NCBI GenBank assembly: GCA_002238865.1
Contig: MPNE01000009.1
Span: 1-64,000, forward strand
Length of the DNA stretch: 64,000 bases
Reading direction: 5' to 3'
Source: Gemmatimonadetes bacterium bin94
GTDB taxonomy: Bacteria; Gemmatimonadota; Gemmatimonadetes; Longimicrobiales; Gaopeijiaceae
The notes beneath the pieces are model-generated. The model was not told the DNA's origin. It saw only the letters and a program-made list of their open reading frames with translations, and made no database searches. Position numbers and translations under genes: made by a program. Of this stretch, positions 36,586 through 45,612 are shown one piece after another; position 1 is the first letter of the stretch; the number at the start of each line of letters is the position of its first letter.

Positions 36586-37188
36586 TCAGGAACCGATCCC
36601 CAGTGCCTCCGCCACCTCCTGGGCAACCCGCAGTTCGAGCACGCCCCTCGACTGGCAGTGGACCGGATTGCCGCTCACGCCGCGAGGCTCGCCCCAGGCA
36701 TCGACCAGGGTCAGCACCTCGGTGCCGTCCTCACCCTTGGACGTCAGCTTCGTCGTCACCAGAAGGGTGATCTCGAACAGGTTGGCGAGGGCCCCCGAAA
36801 GGTCGCTGCCGCAGTCCACGAAGGTGTTCATGCGGTCCCCGCCGACGCGCCTTGCGCTGTACCCGGGGTTGCCGATCTCCATTGTACGCGGATTGGAAGC
36901 TGTCACGGGGATGTCCAACTGAGCGTATACGCCCCCGAGAACACTCCACACGACCTCCGCTTCGGCCGCGACCACGCGGGCGCCGACGCCCGGTTCGTTA
37001 TAGATCTCCACCGGCGCGTAACCGCCGACCCGCATGACGGTCCGTGTCTGTTGCGGCGTCGGCTCCGACGCATCGTCCGTGCCGGAGGTGCCGGACGCGC
37101 ATCCGGCGGTGGCCGCCAGCGCGGCGACTGCCAGAGTCCGGAGGGGGTGCAGGCTGGAAGCACCGATGCAAAAGCGTGTCGATTTCAT
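36586..37188 (-). CDS. Lipoprotein of unknown family, tandem paralogue A
   Basis: A 200-residue lipoprotein with lipobox ATAGC after a basic N-terminus and a short Ser/Thr/Asp linker. The mature domain (about 55-200) is beta-rich with blocks VWSVLGGVYAQLDIPV, RTMEIGNPGY, RRVGGDRMNTF and two conserved cysteines (FVDCGSD, VHCQSRGVLELR) that could pair. I do not recognise the family. It is clearly homologous to the next gene upstream on the same strand, with the same block order and cysteines, so the pair arose by duplication. It is convergent with the ankyrin gene, with 36 bp between stops. Confidence 0.75.
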   Translation of the reverse strand: MKSTRFCIGASSLHPLRTLAVAALAATAGCASGTSGTDDASEPTPQQTRTVMRVGGYAPVEIYNEPGVGARVVAAEAEVVWSVLGGVYAQLDIPVTASNPRTMEIGNPGYSARRVGGDRMNTFVDCGSDLSGALANLFEITLLVTTKLTSKGEDGTEVLTLVDAWGEPRGVSGNPVHCQSRGVLELRVAQEVAEALGIGS

Positions 37189-37267
37189 GGCGATTCTCCG
37201 GTGTGACGGTCGATTCGGCTTCGGGACGAAATCAATGGTAAGGCGGTGGACAAGGGCTGTCCATCGG

Positions 37268-37870
37268 TCAGGAACCGAGTCCCAGGGCCTCTGCCACCAG
37301 CTGGGCTATACGCAGTTCGAGCACTCCCCGGGACGCGCAGTGGATCCTGTTCCCGCTCACCTCCCGGGGTCGCGCGGAAGCGTCGACTACGGATCGCACC
37401 TGGGTGCTGTCGGGCTCCCTGGCCGTGAGCACCGTGATCACCGAGAGGGTGACTTCGTACTGATCCGCGAGCCGGCCCGTCATGTTGTTGCCACAGTTGA
37501 AGAAGGTGCTCATCCGGTCGCCACCCACGCGCCGGGGCCGGTAACCCGTGTTTCCGATCTCCATCGTACGCGCGTTGGATGCTTCCACGGGGATGTCCAA
37601 TTGCCCGTAGACGCCGCCCAGTACACCCCACACCAACTCCGGCTTCGCGGGGATGGTCATGGTTCCCACTCCCGCCTCGTTGACGAGTTCCACCGGGATG
37701 TAGCCGTCGATGCTCACCAGCGTTCGACGCGCCACCGATGCTGGTATGGAGTCTTCCGAGGAGCCGGAAGCACACCCCCCGGCACCCGCTGAGACCAGGA
37801 TCGCCGCCACCACCAGGAGTCTGCGGCGGGGAAGGGTCGGCCAGCCGGGTGGAACGCGTCTCTCTCTCAC
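37268..37870 (-). CDS. Lipoprotein of unknown family, tandem paralogue B
   Basis: A 200-residue lipoprotein beginning at GTG 37870 with AGAGGA about 7 nt upstream, lipobox GAGGC. It repeats the layout of the neighbour: VWGVLGGVYGQLDIPV, RTMEIGNTGY, RRVGGDRMSTF, and cysteines in FFNCGNN and IHCASRGVLELR. It ends EALGLGS against EALGIGS in paralogue A. The N-terminal third and the region after the first Cys have diverged. Function is unknown. The gene lies 79 nt upstream of paralogue A and the two are probably cotranscribed. Confidence 0.75.
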   Translation of the reverse strand: MRERRVPPGWPTLPRRRLLVVAAILVSAGAGGCASGSSEDSIPASVARRTLVSIDGYIPVELVNEAGVGTMTIPAKPELVWGVLGGVYGQLDIPVEASNARTMEIGNTGYRPRRVGGDRMSTFFNCGNNMTGRLADQYEVTLSVITVLTAREPDSTQVRSVVDASARPREVSGNRIHCASRGVLELRIAQLVAEALGLGS

Positions 37871-37950
37871 GGCAGATCCTCTTGTTGTGGGCGTTCACGT
37901 CGGAGAACGGTCTTCCGTCCTTCTACACCGCGGTTCCCGTGCGAGTTCGC

Positions 37951-38682
37951 CTATCGCGATCCCGCCGGACGCGCCACCGCCTCGGATTCGAAGATGACCA
38001 GCCCCGCTCGCCCCAGCGCCGCCCGGGCACGCTCCATCCAGGACGATCTGCGCACCAGTACCAACTCAAGGTACGGGGGCGGCGGTACCCCGTCCACGAT
38101 CCTGATGAAGTGGACGTCGCCGAGTTCCGCCGGGTGGTCGATCTCGAAGCCGCGACCGGCCCAGGAGAAGCGAATCCGATCAGCCTGCCGGAAATCTGCG
38201 GCTCTCCAGCGCTGCTCGATGTAAACCTCGTCTTCCACCGCGTAGTGATCCGGTCCGACGCGGTCGCCGTGACGGTAGTAGGCCGGCTCGAAGTCCGACC
38301 CGCCAAAGCGGAGAAACGTCTGCTCCATGGCGTAGTCCACACCGACCAGATCGTCCTGGTCCGCGAGCGATTCAAGGTGGTGGCGCAGCTCGTGAGTCAG
38401 CGTTTCCCAGATCTGATCGCGCCAGTCGAACGCCGGATCGAAGTCGGCCAGCGCCCGGAACGATCCCCAGTGGAGAAGGACAAGCGACCGGACCGTGTCG
38501 GGTCCGTCCCAGCCCGAGGGATACGACTCGGTCACGCACTCCCCGAGGGTGTACACGCCCGGGAAGCGGGGGTGCGGGAGGGCGGCGCGGTGGACGGTGA
38601 GGCCGTCGACGCCTTCCCGGTACCGCTCCGGAATCGCTTCGAAGACGCGGGCGGCTTCCTGCTCGAAGGAGTCGAAATCCAT
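37951..38682 (-). CDS. Zincin-like HExxH protein
   Basis: A 243-residue cytoplasmic protein without a signal peptide. It contains HELRHHLESLADQDD, an HExxH site with a downstream acidic residue suited to be a third ligand. The opening FEQEAARVFEAIPERYREGVDGLTV resembles the small 'zinicin-like metallopeptidase' family (MTX-type), though this protein is about twice as long, with a C-terminal strand-rich extension (DRIRFSWAGRGFEIDH). Metalloprotease activity is inferred from the motif only. It stands alone, divergent from the MFS gene with 67 bp between. Confidence 0.7.
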   Translation of the reverse strand: MDFDSFEQEAARVFEAIPERYREGVDGLTVHRAALPHPRFPGVYTLGECVTESYPSGWDGPDTVRSLVLLHWGSFRALADFDPAFDWRDQIWETLTHELRHHLESLADQDDLVGVDYAMEQTFLRFGGSDFEPAYYRHGDRVGPDHYAVEDEVYIEQRWRAADFRQADRIRFSWAGRGFEIDHPAELGDVHFIRIVDGVPPPPYLELVLVRRSSWMERARAALGRAGLVIFESEAVARPAGSR

Positions 38683-38749
38683 AGCTTAGCTTACACCTTC
38701 TGATCCCGGCCGCCGTCCGCCGGGGCAGGAAACCCCTCGCCCGGGACGA

Positions 38750-39988
38750 ATGGAGGCCGGATTGAAATCACCACGGCCAGGTCGTAAGGCCGCCATGATT
38801 TTCATCCTGATCACGGTGTTCATCGATGTGCTCGGCATAGGCATCATCATCCCCATACTTCCCGAGTTGATCAAGGAGTTCGCCGGGGGCAGCACCACCG
38901 TGGCGGGACGCTGGTTCGGCGTTCTCGCCGCCACCTACGCCGTCACGCAGTTCTTCTTCGCACCGATTCTGGGGGCTCTCTCGGACCGCGTGGGTCGCAG
39001 ACCGGTGATCCTCATCTCCCTCTTTGGCCTGGGAGTGGACTACATCATCATGGGGTTCGCCCCCTCGCTCGGGTGGCTCTTCGCGGGCAGGCTGCTCGCC
39101 GGCGTCATGGGTGCGAGCATCACCACCGCGAATGCCTACATCGCCGACGTGTCCAAGCCCGAGAACCGGGCGAGGAACTTCGGCCTCATCGGCGTCGCCT
39201 TCGGCCTGGGGTTCATCTTCGGGCCCGCGCTGGGCGGGATCCTGGGCGGAATCGACCTGCGGCTCCCCTTCTTCGCCGCCGCGGGCCTCGCGCTGGTCAA
39301 CTGGCTCTACGGCTTCTTCGTCCTCCCCGAATCGCTCCCGCCGGAGAATCGGGACGAGTTCAGATGGGCGAAGGCGAATCCGGTCGGAAGCGTCGCGGTG
39401 CTGCGCTCCTATCCGCTCGTCGCGGGACTGGCCACCTCCTTCATCTTCATCATCCTGGCACAGCGGGGACTGGAGACCGTCTGGGTGCTCTACACCGGCC
39501 ACAAGTTCGGGTGGGATGCGCGGGCCAACGGCCTCTCGCTCGCGCTGGTGGGCATCATGGCCACCATTGTGCAGGGCGGCCTCGTCCAGCCGGTGATCAA
39601 GCGCTTCGGCGAACGGCGGGCGATCCTGGGCGGCCTCGTGATCGCCGTGATCACCTACCTGGGTTACGGGATGGCCACGGCGGGCTGGATGCTGCTCGCG
39701 TTCATCGTCTTCGGGTCGATCGGAGGTGTGGCCGGACCCGCGATCCAGGGCCTGGTGGCGGGCACCGTGGCTCCGCACGACCAGGGCAAGGTGCAGGGCG
39801 CGATCCAGTCGCTGATGAGCCTGACGGCCATCGTCGCGCCACTGCTCTTCACGGCGGGGCTGTTCAGCTACTTCACCTCGGAAGCGGCGCCCGTCGAGTT
39901 GCCGGGAGCGCCGTTCCTGCTCGGCGCGGTGATGTATGCGGCCGCGTTCCTCTTCCTGCGGCGGCTGTTCCGGAAGTTCCCGGGGTAG
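38750..39988 (+). CDS. MFS exporter, TetA/DHA1-like
   Basis: A 412-residue major-facilitator protein with twelve TM helices. Motif A after TM2 is complete ([14 protein letters not shown]), TM1 reads [18 protein letters not shown], a TM5 motif-C-like region is [17 protein letters not shown], and [20 protein letters not shown] sits before TM11. This opening is characteristic of the TetA/multidrug DHA1 group, which exchange drug or drug-metal complex for protons. The specific substrate is not proved. ATG 38750 is used. TTG at 38762, with GGAGG 5 nt upstream, is an attractive alternative start that would remove four residues. Confidence 0.88.
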   Translation: MEAGLKSPRPGRKAAMIFILITVFIDVLGIGIIIPILPELIKEFAGGSTTVAGRWFGVLAATYAVTQFFFAPILGALSDRVGRRPVILISLFGLGVDYIIMGFAPSLGWLFAGRLLAGVMGASITTANAYIADVSKPENRARNFGLIGVAFGLGFIFGPALGGILGGIDLRLPFFAAAGLALVNWLYGFFVLPESLPPENRDEFRWAKANPVGSVAVLRSYPLVAGLATSFIFIILAQRGLETVWVLYTGHKFGWDARANGLSLALVGIMATIVQGGLVQPVIKRFGERRAILGGLVIAVITYLGYGMATAGWMLLAFIVFGSIGGVAGPAIQGLVAGTVAPHDQGKVQGAIQSLMSLTAIVAPLLFTAGLFSYFTSEAAPVELPGAPFLLGAVMYAAAFLFLRRLFRKFPG

Positions 39989-40036
39989 GGGGAGGTTCGC
40001 CGTTCGTTCGCCAATGCTGCCGCCGGGACCGCAGGG

Positions 40037-42220
40037 TCAATGGACCCCCACCCCCAGCTGCCCCAGCAGGAACGCCAGCTCCATCGCCGAGTTCCGCACG
40101 CTGCGGCTGAACGTCCTTCCACCCGCGTGCCCCGTACGCGGATCGTAGTCGAGGATCACGGGCAGCCCGGACGCCGTCGCCGCCTGCAGCCGCGCAGCCA
40201 TCTTCCGCGCCTGCAGAGGTGGGACCCGCGTGTCCAGGTCGCCCTGGGTCAGCATCACCGCCGGGTAGCGCACGCCGTCGCGCACATTCTGATACGGCGA
40301 GAAGGTCCGCAGCACCTCGAACTCGTCCGCGACCGCCGCGTTCCCGTACTCCAGCAGCGCGGGCATGTTGTTGGCGTGGGTAAACTGGTTGAAGCGCACC
40401 ATGTCGAGGTCGGGGAGGCCGGCGAAGACTGCGCGGTAGAGGTCGGGCCGCCTGGTCAGGGCGCTGCCGACGAGCAGCCCGCCGTTGCTGACGCCCCGGA
40501 TCGCGAGGCGGTCCGGGTTGGTGTAGCCGTTGTCGATCAGCCACTCGGCGGCCGCGATGAAGTCGTCGAAGACGTTGGGCTTGTTTTCGAGCATGCCCGC
40601 CCGGTGCCACGTCTCGCCGAACTCGCCGCCGCCCCGGAGCGTCGCCAGCGCGTAGACGCCGCCCTGTTCCATCCACGCCGCCGCGCCCGCGTTGAACCGC
40701 GGCAGGTTGTTGGAGTTGAAGCCACCGTATCCGTAGAGCAGCGTCGGCGTATCCCCGTCCGGCTCGTATCCCCGCCGGTGCGCCAAATACATGGGCGCCT
40801 CGGTCCCGTCCGCGGAGGTGTACCAGATCTGGCCGACCTCGTAGTCCGCACCGTTGAAGGGCACCGCCGACGGCAGCCACGGCTCGGTCTCCATCGTCTC
40901 CAGATCGATCTTCAGGATATGGGAGGGTGTGACGAGGGACATGAGGGTGAGCAGTCCAGCCCCGTCGCCCCACGGGCGCAGCGTGGCCACATGGTGTTCG
41001 GGAAGGGGGATTTCCCCGGTCATCGTCCCGTCCATGTCGTAGCGCACGATCCGCGAGGCCACGTTGTGGAGGTGGTCGGCGTAGATCTGCCCGTCGATGA
41101 TCTGGTAGCCGGTAAGCAGGTCCTCGCGCTCGGGCAGCACCTCGCGCCAGTTCGCGGGATCGGGGTCCGGGTTGGCAGGGTCCACCGCGACCACGCGGTT
41201 CAGGGGCGCGTCGAGATTCGTGAGAAGGAAGAGCTCGCCGTCGACGAAGCGGGTGCGGAAGCGTGCGGGAGCACCGACGATGACCGGCACCGGCTCGCCG
41301 CCGGCCTGCACGTCCTGGATGTACACGTCCGTGCGCGCCCAGCCGTGCTGCACGGTGTACACCATGTAGCGGCCGCCGCCGCCCCGGGAGAAGCCGATGA
41401 ACTTCTCGGGACCGTGACCTTCGCCGAAAAGCTCGGTGTCGTACGCCAGGTCGGTGCCCAGTACGTGATGCCTGACCCGGCCCCCGGTCTCCCGCGACCG
41501 GCTGACGTAGTGGAACCCCGTTCCCTCGAGGTCGAAGGATGTGCCGCCGTAGAGGAAGTTGGGCAGCCGGTCGGGCAGGTCCTCGCCGGTCGTCAGGTCG
41601 CGGATCCGGATCATGACCTCGTCCTGCCCCCCGTCGCGGATCGCGTACATCATGAGGTTCCCGTCCGGCGAGAAGTCGCGAATGCTCACGCTCGTGGTGC
41701 CGTCGGGATGGATGTCGAGCGGGTCGATCACGACCTCGAAGTCGCCGCTCGGATCGATCGGGTCGTACTCGCGCTCCTCGGGCGCGGGTCGGCGGTAGAT
41801 CGCCGCCACCTCCCGGCCCGGCCTGCGGAACGTGAAGTACTCGAAGTCGCCCGCCCGGCGCGGGAACAGGGCTCCCTGCACATCCATCAGCTCGCGCAGC
41901 CGTTCGGCCAGCTGTTGCCGGAGCGGCGTGTCGCCCACGATCTGCTCCGCGTACGCGTTCTGCGCGGCGATCCAGGCCCGCGTCTCGGGGCTGTCCTGGT
42001 TCTCGAGCCACCGGTAGTCGTCCGCGATGGCGACACCGTGCAGCGTATCGACCACGGGGTCGCGCGCGGTGTCGGGCGGGGGCGGCCAGGGGGAGCCGCA
42101 GCCCAAAGCGAGGGTGAGCCCGACGGTGGCGAGGGCCGCCGCCGCGGGCCGGCGCGAGAAGCGGTGGGGCGGTGCGGGGAAGCGGAGGCGGACGGTCTGG
42201 CGACTGGGTGGGTACGGCAT
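40037..42220 (-). CDS. S9A prolyl oligopeptidase lipoprotein
   Basis: A 727-residue protein from ATG 42220 with lipobox LALGC in the signal. It has the prolyl-oligopeptidase start (YRWLENQDSPETRAWIAAQN), a seven-bladed propeller (about 110-465) and a catalytic domain: Ser578 in RGVSNGGLLVGS, Asp in TQGDLDTRVPP and His in DPRTGHAGGR. The family cleaves short Pro-containing peptides after proline. Here the enzyme is predicted to be exported and lipid-anchored, unlike the cytosolic animal enzyme. The gene is convergent with the MFS gene. The long frame upstream of 42220 is Arg-rich and overlaps the aminotransferase end, so it was excluded. Confidence 0.92.
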   Translation of the reverse strand: MPYPPSRQTVRLRFPAPPHRFSRRPAAAALATVGLTLALGCGSPWPPPPDTARDPVVDTLHGVAIADDYRWLENQDSPETRAWIAAQNAYAEQIVGDTPLRQQLAERLRELMDVQGALFPRRAGDFEYFTFRRPGREVAAIYRRPAPEEREYDPIDPSGDFEVVIDPLDIHPDGTTSVSIRDFSPDGNLMMYAIRDGGQDEVMIRIRDLTTGEDLPDRLPNFLYGGTSFDLEGTGFHYVSRSRETGGRVRHHVLGTDLAYDTELFGEGHGPEKFIGFSRGGGGRYMVYTVQHGWARTDVYIQDVQAGGEPVPVIVGAPARFRTRFVDGELFLLTNLDAPLNRVVAVDPANPDPDPANWREVLPEREDLLTGYQIIDGQIYADHLHNVASRIVRYDMDGTMTGEIPLPEHHVATLRPWGDGAGLLTLMSLVTPSHILKIDLETMETEPWLPSAVPFNGADYEVGQIWYTSADGTEAPMYLAHRRGYEPDGDTPTLLYGYGGFNSNNLPRFNAGAAAWMEQGGVYALATLRGGGEFGETWHRAGMLENKPNVFDDFIAAAEWLIDNGYTNPDRLAIRGVSNGGLLVGSALTRRPDLYRAVFAGLPDLDMVRFNQFTHANNMPALLEYGNAAVADEFEVLRTFSPYQNVRDGVRYPAVMLTQGDLDTRVPPLQARKMAARLQAATASGLPVILDYDPRTGHAGGRTFSRSVRNSAMELAFLLGQLGVGVH

Positions 42221-42333
42221 GATCGGCTCCGGCTGGTGGCGCCGCGCGGTTGCGGATCGCCTTGGGGCAAGGAGCCGAAGGTGACGCCCGGCGGTGCTGC
42301 GGCGCAAGGCGCGGGAGGGGCGCGGCCCCGACG

Positions 42334-43230
42334 TCAGATCGCCGTGCCCGTCCTTGCCGTCAGCTCCCCGTACAGGGAGCTCAGACGGGCCGTCATCGGC
42401 CCTGGGCCGCCATCCCCGATCGGGCGCCCGTCGATCTCCGTCACGCTGGCCAGCTCGCCCATCGTGCCTGTACAGAAAGCCTCGTCGGCCCGGTACGCTT
42501 CCGCAAGCGAAAGGTCCTTTGCCAACGCGGGGACGCCGTGCTCGGCGCACAGTTCGAGCACCGTCGCCCTCGTGATCCCCTCCGGGCACGCGACCGCGTG
42601 ACTGGTCATGACGGTGCCGCCGTCGACCAGGAAGATGTTGGTGGCGTTCGTCTCGGCGATGAAGCCGCGGCGGTCCAGCATGAGCGCGTCGTCGGCGCCC
42701 GCGGCGTTCGCCTCGATCTTGGCCAGGATCGACTGGAGGAGGTTGGCGTGGTGGATCTTCGGGTCGAGGGCGTCGGGGTCGAACCGCCTAAGCGAACTTG
42801 TGACCAGGCGCAGGCCGGAGCGGTCGTAGACGGGTGCCTTGTGCTCGGCCAGCACGATCAACGTGGGACCGGACCGGTTGAGGCGCGGGTCCATGCCGGA
42901 CGTGTACTTGACCCCGCGCGTGAGCGTCAGCCGGATGTGGACACCGTCGCGCATGTCGTTCGCGGCGAGGGTGCGCCGGATCTCGTGGACAATCTCGTCG
43001 TCCGACGGTATTTCGGTGAACGCGAGCGCCAGGGCGGACGAGCGGAGCCGGGCCAGGTGCTCGTCGAGCTTGAAGATCCCGCCGTCGTAGAGGCGGAGTC
43101 CCTCCCAGACCGCGTCGCCGCCCTGCACCACGGAGTCGAAGGGGCTGACCCCGGCCTCGTCGCGGTGGCGGAGCTTCCCGTTGACGTTGACGACGAGGTT
43201 CCGGTTGCGTTCGTCAAAGGATTGAAGCAT
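42334..43230 (-). CDS. ilvE: Class IV PLP aminotransferase, probably branched-chain (IlvE-like)
   Basis: A 298-residue fold-type IV aminotransferase. The PLP lysine is in DPKIHHANLLQSILAKIEA, and the phosphate and cofactor contacts are in RRGFIAETNATNIFLV and PEGITRATVLEL, with VWEGLRLYDGGIFKLDEHL at the N-terminus. It would transfer the amino group to branched-chain 2-oxo acids. D-amino-acid aminotransferase or aminodeoxychorismate lyase activity cannot be excluded by motif alone. ATG 43230 has an AGGG site upstream. It follows thrC after 74 nt that contain an AT-rich dyad and a promoter-like sequence, so it can be expressed both with the threonine genes and alone. Confidence 0.82.
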   Translation of the reverse strand: MLQSFDERNRNLVVNVNGKLRHRDEAGVSPFDSVVQGGDAVWEGLRLYDGGIFKLDEHLARLRSSALALAFTEIPSDDEIVHEIRRTLAANDMRDGVHIRLTLTRGVKYTSGMDPRLNRSGPTLIVLAEHKAPVYDRSGLRLVTSSLRRFDPDALDPKIHHANLLQSILAKIEANAAGADDALMLDRRGFIAETNATNIFLVDGGTVMTSHAVACPEGITRATVLELCAEHGVPALAKDLSLAEAYRADEAFCTGTMGELASVTEIDGRPIGDGGPGPMTARLSSLYGELTARTGTAI

Positions 43231-43268
43231 GGGAGACACCCTGGTTCGGCGAGCCTGTTTCGGTTGAG

Positions 43269-43310
43269 TATGTAAAGTGGAGTTTCCAGTTTGACAACTG
43301 CAGTTTACAT
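43269..43310 (-). promoter_or_regulatory. Promoter/operator-like island upstream of the aminotransferase
   Basis: On the minus strand TTGTCA (43297-43292), a 17-bp spacer and TACATA (43274-43269) form a sigma70-like promoter about 40 nt before the start codon. Outer arms ATGTAAA (43270-43276) and TTTACAT (43304-43310) and the inner dyads CAGTT-TGAC-AACTG (43287-43300) and AACTGCAGTT (43296-43305) overlap it. This nested symmetry suggests an operator. The right edge runs into the thrC stop codon. Confidence 0.55.
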
Positions 43311-44633
43311 CGAGGAGGGGATCGGGGCACCATCCAGCACCTCCCGCAGCGCCCCGAGCTCGGGCGCAATCGGGATTGAGCGGCGCGGCCGCCCCATCAC
43401 CCGGGCGATCCCCGGCGGGACGGGCAGCTCCCGGCCGATCAGGGGCTCGACGGTCTCGGCGAACTTGGCGGGGTGGGCGGTTGCCAGGACGACTCCCCGC
43501 GCGTCCGCTCCGCGCCGCCGCATCTCGCCCCGCAGGCCGAGCAGCCCCACGGCCGTGTGCGGGTCGATGGCGATCCCGCGCCGGTTCCACAGATCGCGGA
43601 TGCAGGCGCGAGTCTGGTGATCGGTCCAGGAGGAGGCTGTGAAGGGGACGCTGCCTGTTTCCCCGAAGAGGTGCAGGATCCGTCGGAAGTTGCTGGGGTC
43701 GCCGACGTCCATGGCGCTGGAGATGGTGGCGACGGAGGGTCTGGGGCGGTAGTCCCCCCGCGCCACGTACTCGGGGACGACGGAGTTGTCGTTGGTGGCG
43801 GCCACGAAGCGCGCGAGGGACATTCCGAGCGCGCGACGGGCGATCAGGCCGGCCGTGAGGTTGCCGAAGTTTCCCGAAGGGACCGAAAAGACCAGTTCGG
43901 GAACCGCCGCCGTTTGCGCCAGCTCCGCCCAGGCGTGCAGGTAGTAGAACGTTTGCGGAAGGAGGCGGCCGATGTTGATCGAGTTCGCCGATGTGAGGGC
44001 CAGCCGAGCGTTCAGGGCGGGGTCGGAGAATGCTTCGCGGACGAGCCGCTGACAGTCGTCGAAGGTGCCGCGGACCGCGACCGCGGTGACGTTGCCGCCC
44101 AGGGTGGCGAACTGGGCCTCCTGCCGGGGACTGACCTTGCCGAGCGGGTAGAGGACCACGACGCGCACGCCCGGCTGCAGGTGGAACGCGTGAGCCACCG
44201 CGCCCCCCGTGTCCCCCGAAGTCGCCGCGAGGATCGTGACGGGGGGCGCGTGGTCGTCGCGCAGGGCGGACATCATGCGGGCCATGAAGCGCGCGCCCAC
44301 GTCCTTGAAGGCGTGGGTGGGACCGTGGAAGAGCTCGAGCATGTGGATGCCTGGCTCGACCTCGCGCAGGGGGGTGGGGAAGTCCAGCGCGTCGTGGATC
44401 ACCGCGCGGAGGACATCGTCGGCGATTTCGCTGCCAAGAAGGTGCTGCGCGGCGACGAAAGCCCGCTCCGGGAAGGCGAGCCCCGCCAGCGCCCCGCGGG
44501 TGAAACGGTCGCGGGGTGGGCGGGGCAGGGAGGCCGGGACGAAGAGGCCGCCGTCGGGAGCCTGGCCCTGGAAGAGGGCTTCCCGGAAGGACCAGGAGCC
44601 ACCGGTGGATCCCCCACGGGTGCTGATCAGCAT
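43305..44633 (-). CDS. thrC: Threonine synthase
   Basis: A 442-residue PLP enzyme that converts O-phosphohomoserine to threonine and phosphate. It has the E. coli-type (class I) layout: YFDPRGLF-like opening STRGGSTGGSWSFREAL, PLP lysine in FHGPTHAFKDVGARFMAR, and phosphate loop ILAATSGDTGGAVAHAF. SIPSGNFGNL is read here as SVPSGNFGNLTAGL, and NSINIGRLLPQTFYY is also present. Length is normal. It starts 12 nt after thrB stops, so thrB and thrC are one transcript, with the hydroxylase ahead of them. The next gene down is the class IV aminotransferase, which joins threonine supply to isoleucine formation. Confidence 0.95.
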   Translation of the reverse strand: MLISTRGGSTGGSWSFREALFQGQAPDGGLFVPASLPRPPRDRFTRGALAGLAFPERAFVAAQHLLGSEIADDVLRAVIHDALDFPTPLREVEPGIHMLELFHGPTHAFKDVGARFMARMMSALRDDHAPPVTILAATSGDTGGAVAHAFHLQPGVRVVVLYPLGKVSPRQEAQFATLGGNVTAVAVRGTFDDCQRLVREAFSDPALNARLALTSANSINIGRLLPQTFYYLHAWAELAQTAAVPELVFSVPSGNFGNLTAGLIARRALGMSLARFVAATNDNSVVPEYVARGDYRPRPSVATISSAMDVGDPSNFRRILHLFGETGSVPFTASSWTDHQTRACIRDLWNRRGIAIDPHTAVGLLGLRGEMRRRGADARGVVLATAHPAKFAETVEPLIGRELPVPPGIARVMGRPRRSIPIAPELGALREVLDGAPIPSSM

Positions 44634-44645
44634 GCCCTGGTCACC

Positions 44646-45611
44646 CTATCGGGAGGTGATCTCCAGAATCCGCGCGCCCACCTCGTTTACCCTCGAAACC
44701 ACCGTGTCCGACGCCAGTCCGGCCTCCTCGCGGAACGCCTCCGCCATTGCGGCGGCGGCCTGCTCGGCGACCCCGCGCCCCCGGCACAGAGCGAAGATCG
44801 TAGGCCCCGATCCCGACAGCCCGGCTCCCACGGCTCCCGCTTCAAGGGCGCTCGCCCTCACCCTCTCGAAGCCCGGGACGAGTCTTGACCGCACCGGTTC
44901 GGCTACGGCGTCGCACAGGCACCGCGCGATCAGTTCCCAGTCCTCCGTGAACAGTCCGGCGACGAGTCCCGCCGCGTTTCCCCACTGCTGAATCCCGGCG
45001 GCGAGCGGGATGGTGTCGCCCAGGATCATCCTTGCCTCGAGCGTTTGCACTTCCGTGTGGGGATGGGTCACCGCGATGACCAGGTCCGCGGGTGTCGGCA
45101 ACGCCACCATCTCCGGGGGCTGCCCGGGCAGGACCAGCACGAATCCTCCGGCGAGCGAGGGCGCGGCGTTGTCGGCATGGTTGGCGCCGGAGCCCTTCCG
45201 CTCGCCGATCATGGCGCATTCGAGAAGCGCCGGGCGGTCCAGGCTGCCGCCCAGGAGCGCGTCGGCCGCAACCGCGCCGGCGACCGCGCTTGCCGCGCTC
45301 CCTCCCAGACCCGATGCCAGCGGGATCCCCTTCCGGACCTCGATCGCGACGCCCGCATCGGTCCCGAGCCGGTCCATCACGCCCTGGACGGCCAGCGCGG
45401 CGGCGTTGCGCGCGGGGTCCGTGGGGACGCGCCCTCCGTCGCCGGTCATCGACAGGGACACGATTCCGGTTCCCTTCGCGGCGCGGACAACGACCTCGTC
45501 CCCCGGACTCTCAAGTGCCAGGCCGAAGATGTCGAAGCCACTTCCCAGGTTGGAGACCGACGCCGGAGCGAAGACGCGGACCGCGCCGGGGAGGGCGTCT
45601 CGCCGGGTCAT
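44646..45611 (-). CDS. thrB: Homoserine kinase
   Basis: A 321-residue GHMP kinase that makes O-phosphohomoserine from homoserine and ATP. It opens AVRVFAPASVSNLGSGFDIFGLAL, the ATP loop is PLASGLGGSAASAVAGAVA, and the C-terminal GHMP motif is AGAVGAGLSGSGPTIFALC. Length fits ThrB. The ATG is 1 nt from the stop of the hydroxylase gene and thrC follows after 12 nt. The first pathway genes (thrA, asd, lysC) are not in the window, so the threonine route is split in this genome. Confidence 0.95.
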   Translation of the reverse strand: MTRRDALPGAVRVFAPASVSNLGSGFDIFGLALESPGDEVVVRAAKGTGIVSLSMTGDGGRVPTDPARNAAALAVQGVMDRLGTDAGVAIEVRKGIPLASGLGGSAASAVAGAVAADALLGGSLDRPALLECAMIGERKGSGANHADNAAPSLAGGFVLVLPGQPPEMVALPTPADLVIAVTHPHTEVQTLEARMILGDTIPLAAGIQQWGNAAGLVAGLFTEDWELIARCLCDAVAEPVRSRLVPGFERVRASALEAGAVGAGLSGSGPTIFALCRGRGVAEQAAAAMAEAFREEAGLASDTVVSRVNEVGARILEITSR

Positions 45612-45612
45612 G

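Noticed and set aside
40040-42601. 853-codon plus-strand frame over the prolyl oligopeptidase
   Set aside because: Opposite strand carries the full Ser-Asp-His enzyme. This frame lacks any recognisable segment.
43269-43310. CRISPR-like or mobile-element end
   Set aside because: The inverted repeats are nested within one 42-bp stretch with no spacers, target duplication or transposase nearby. Regulatory site fits better.
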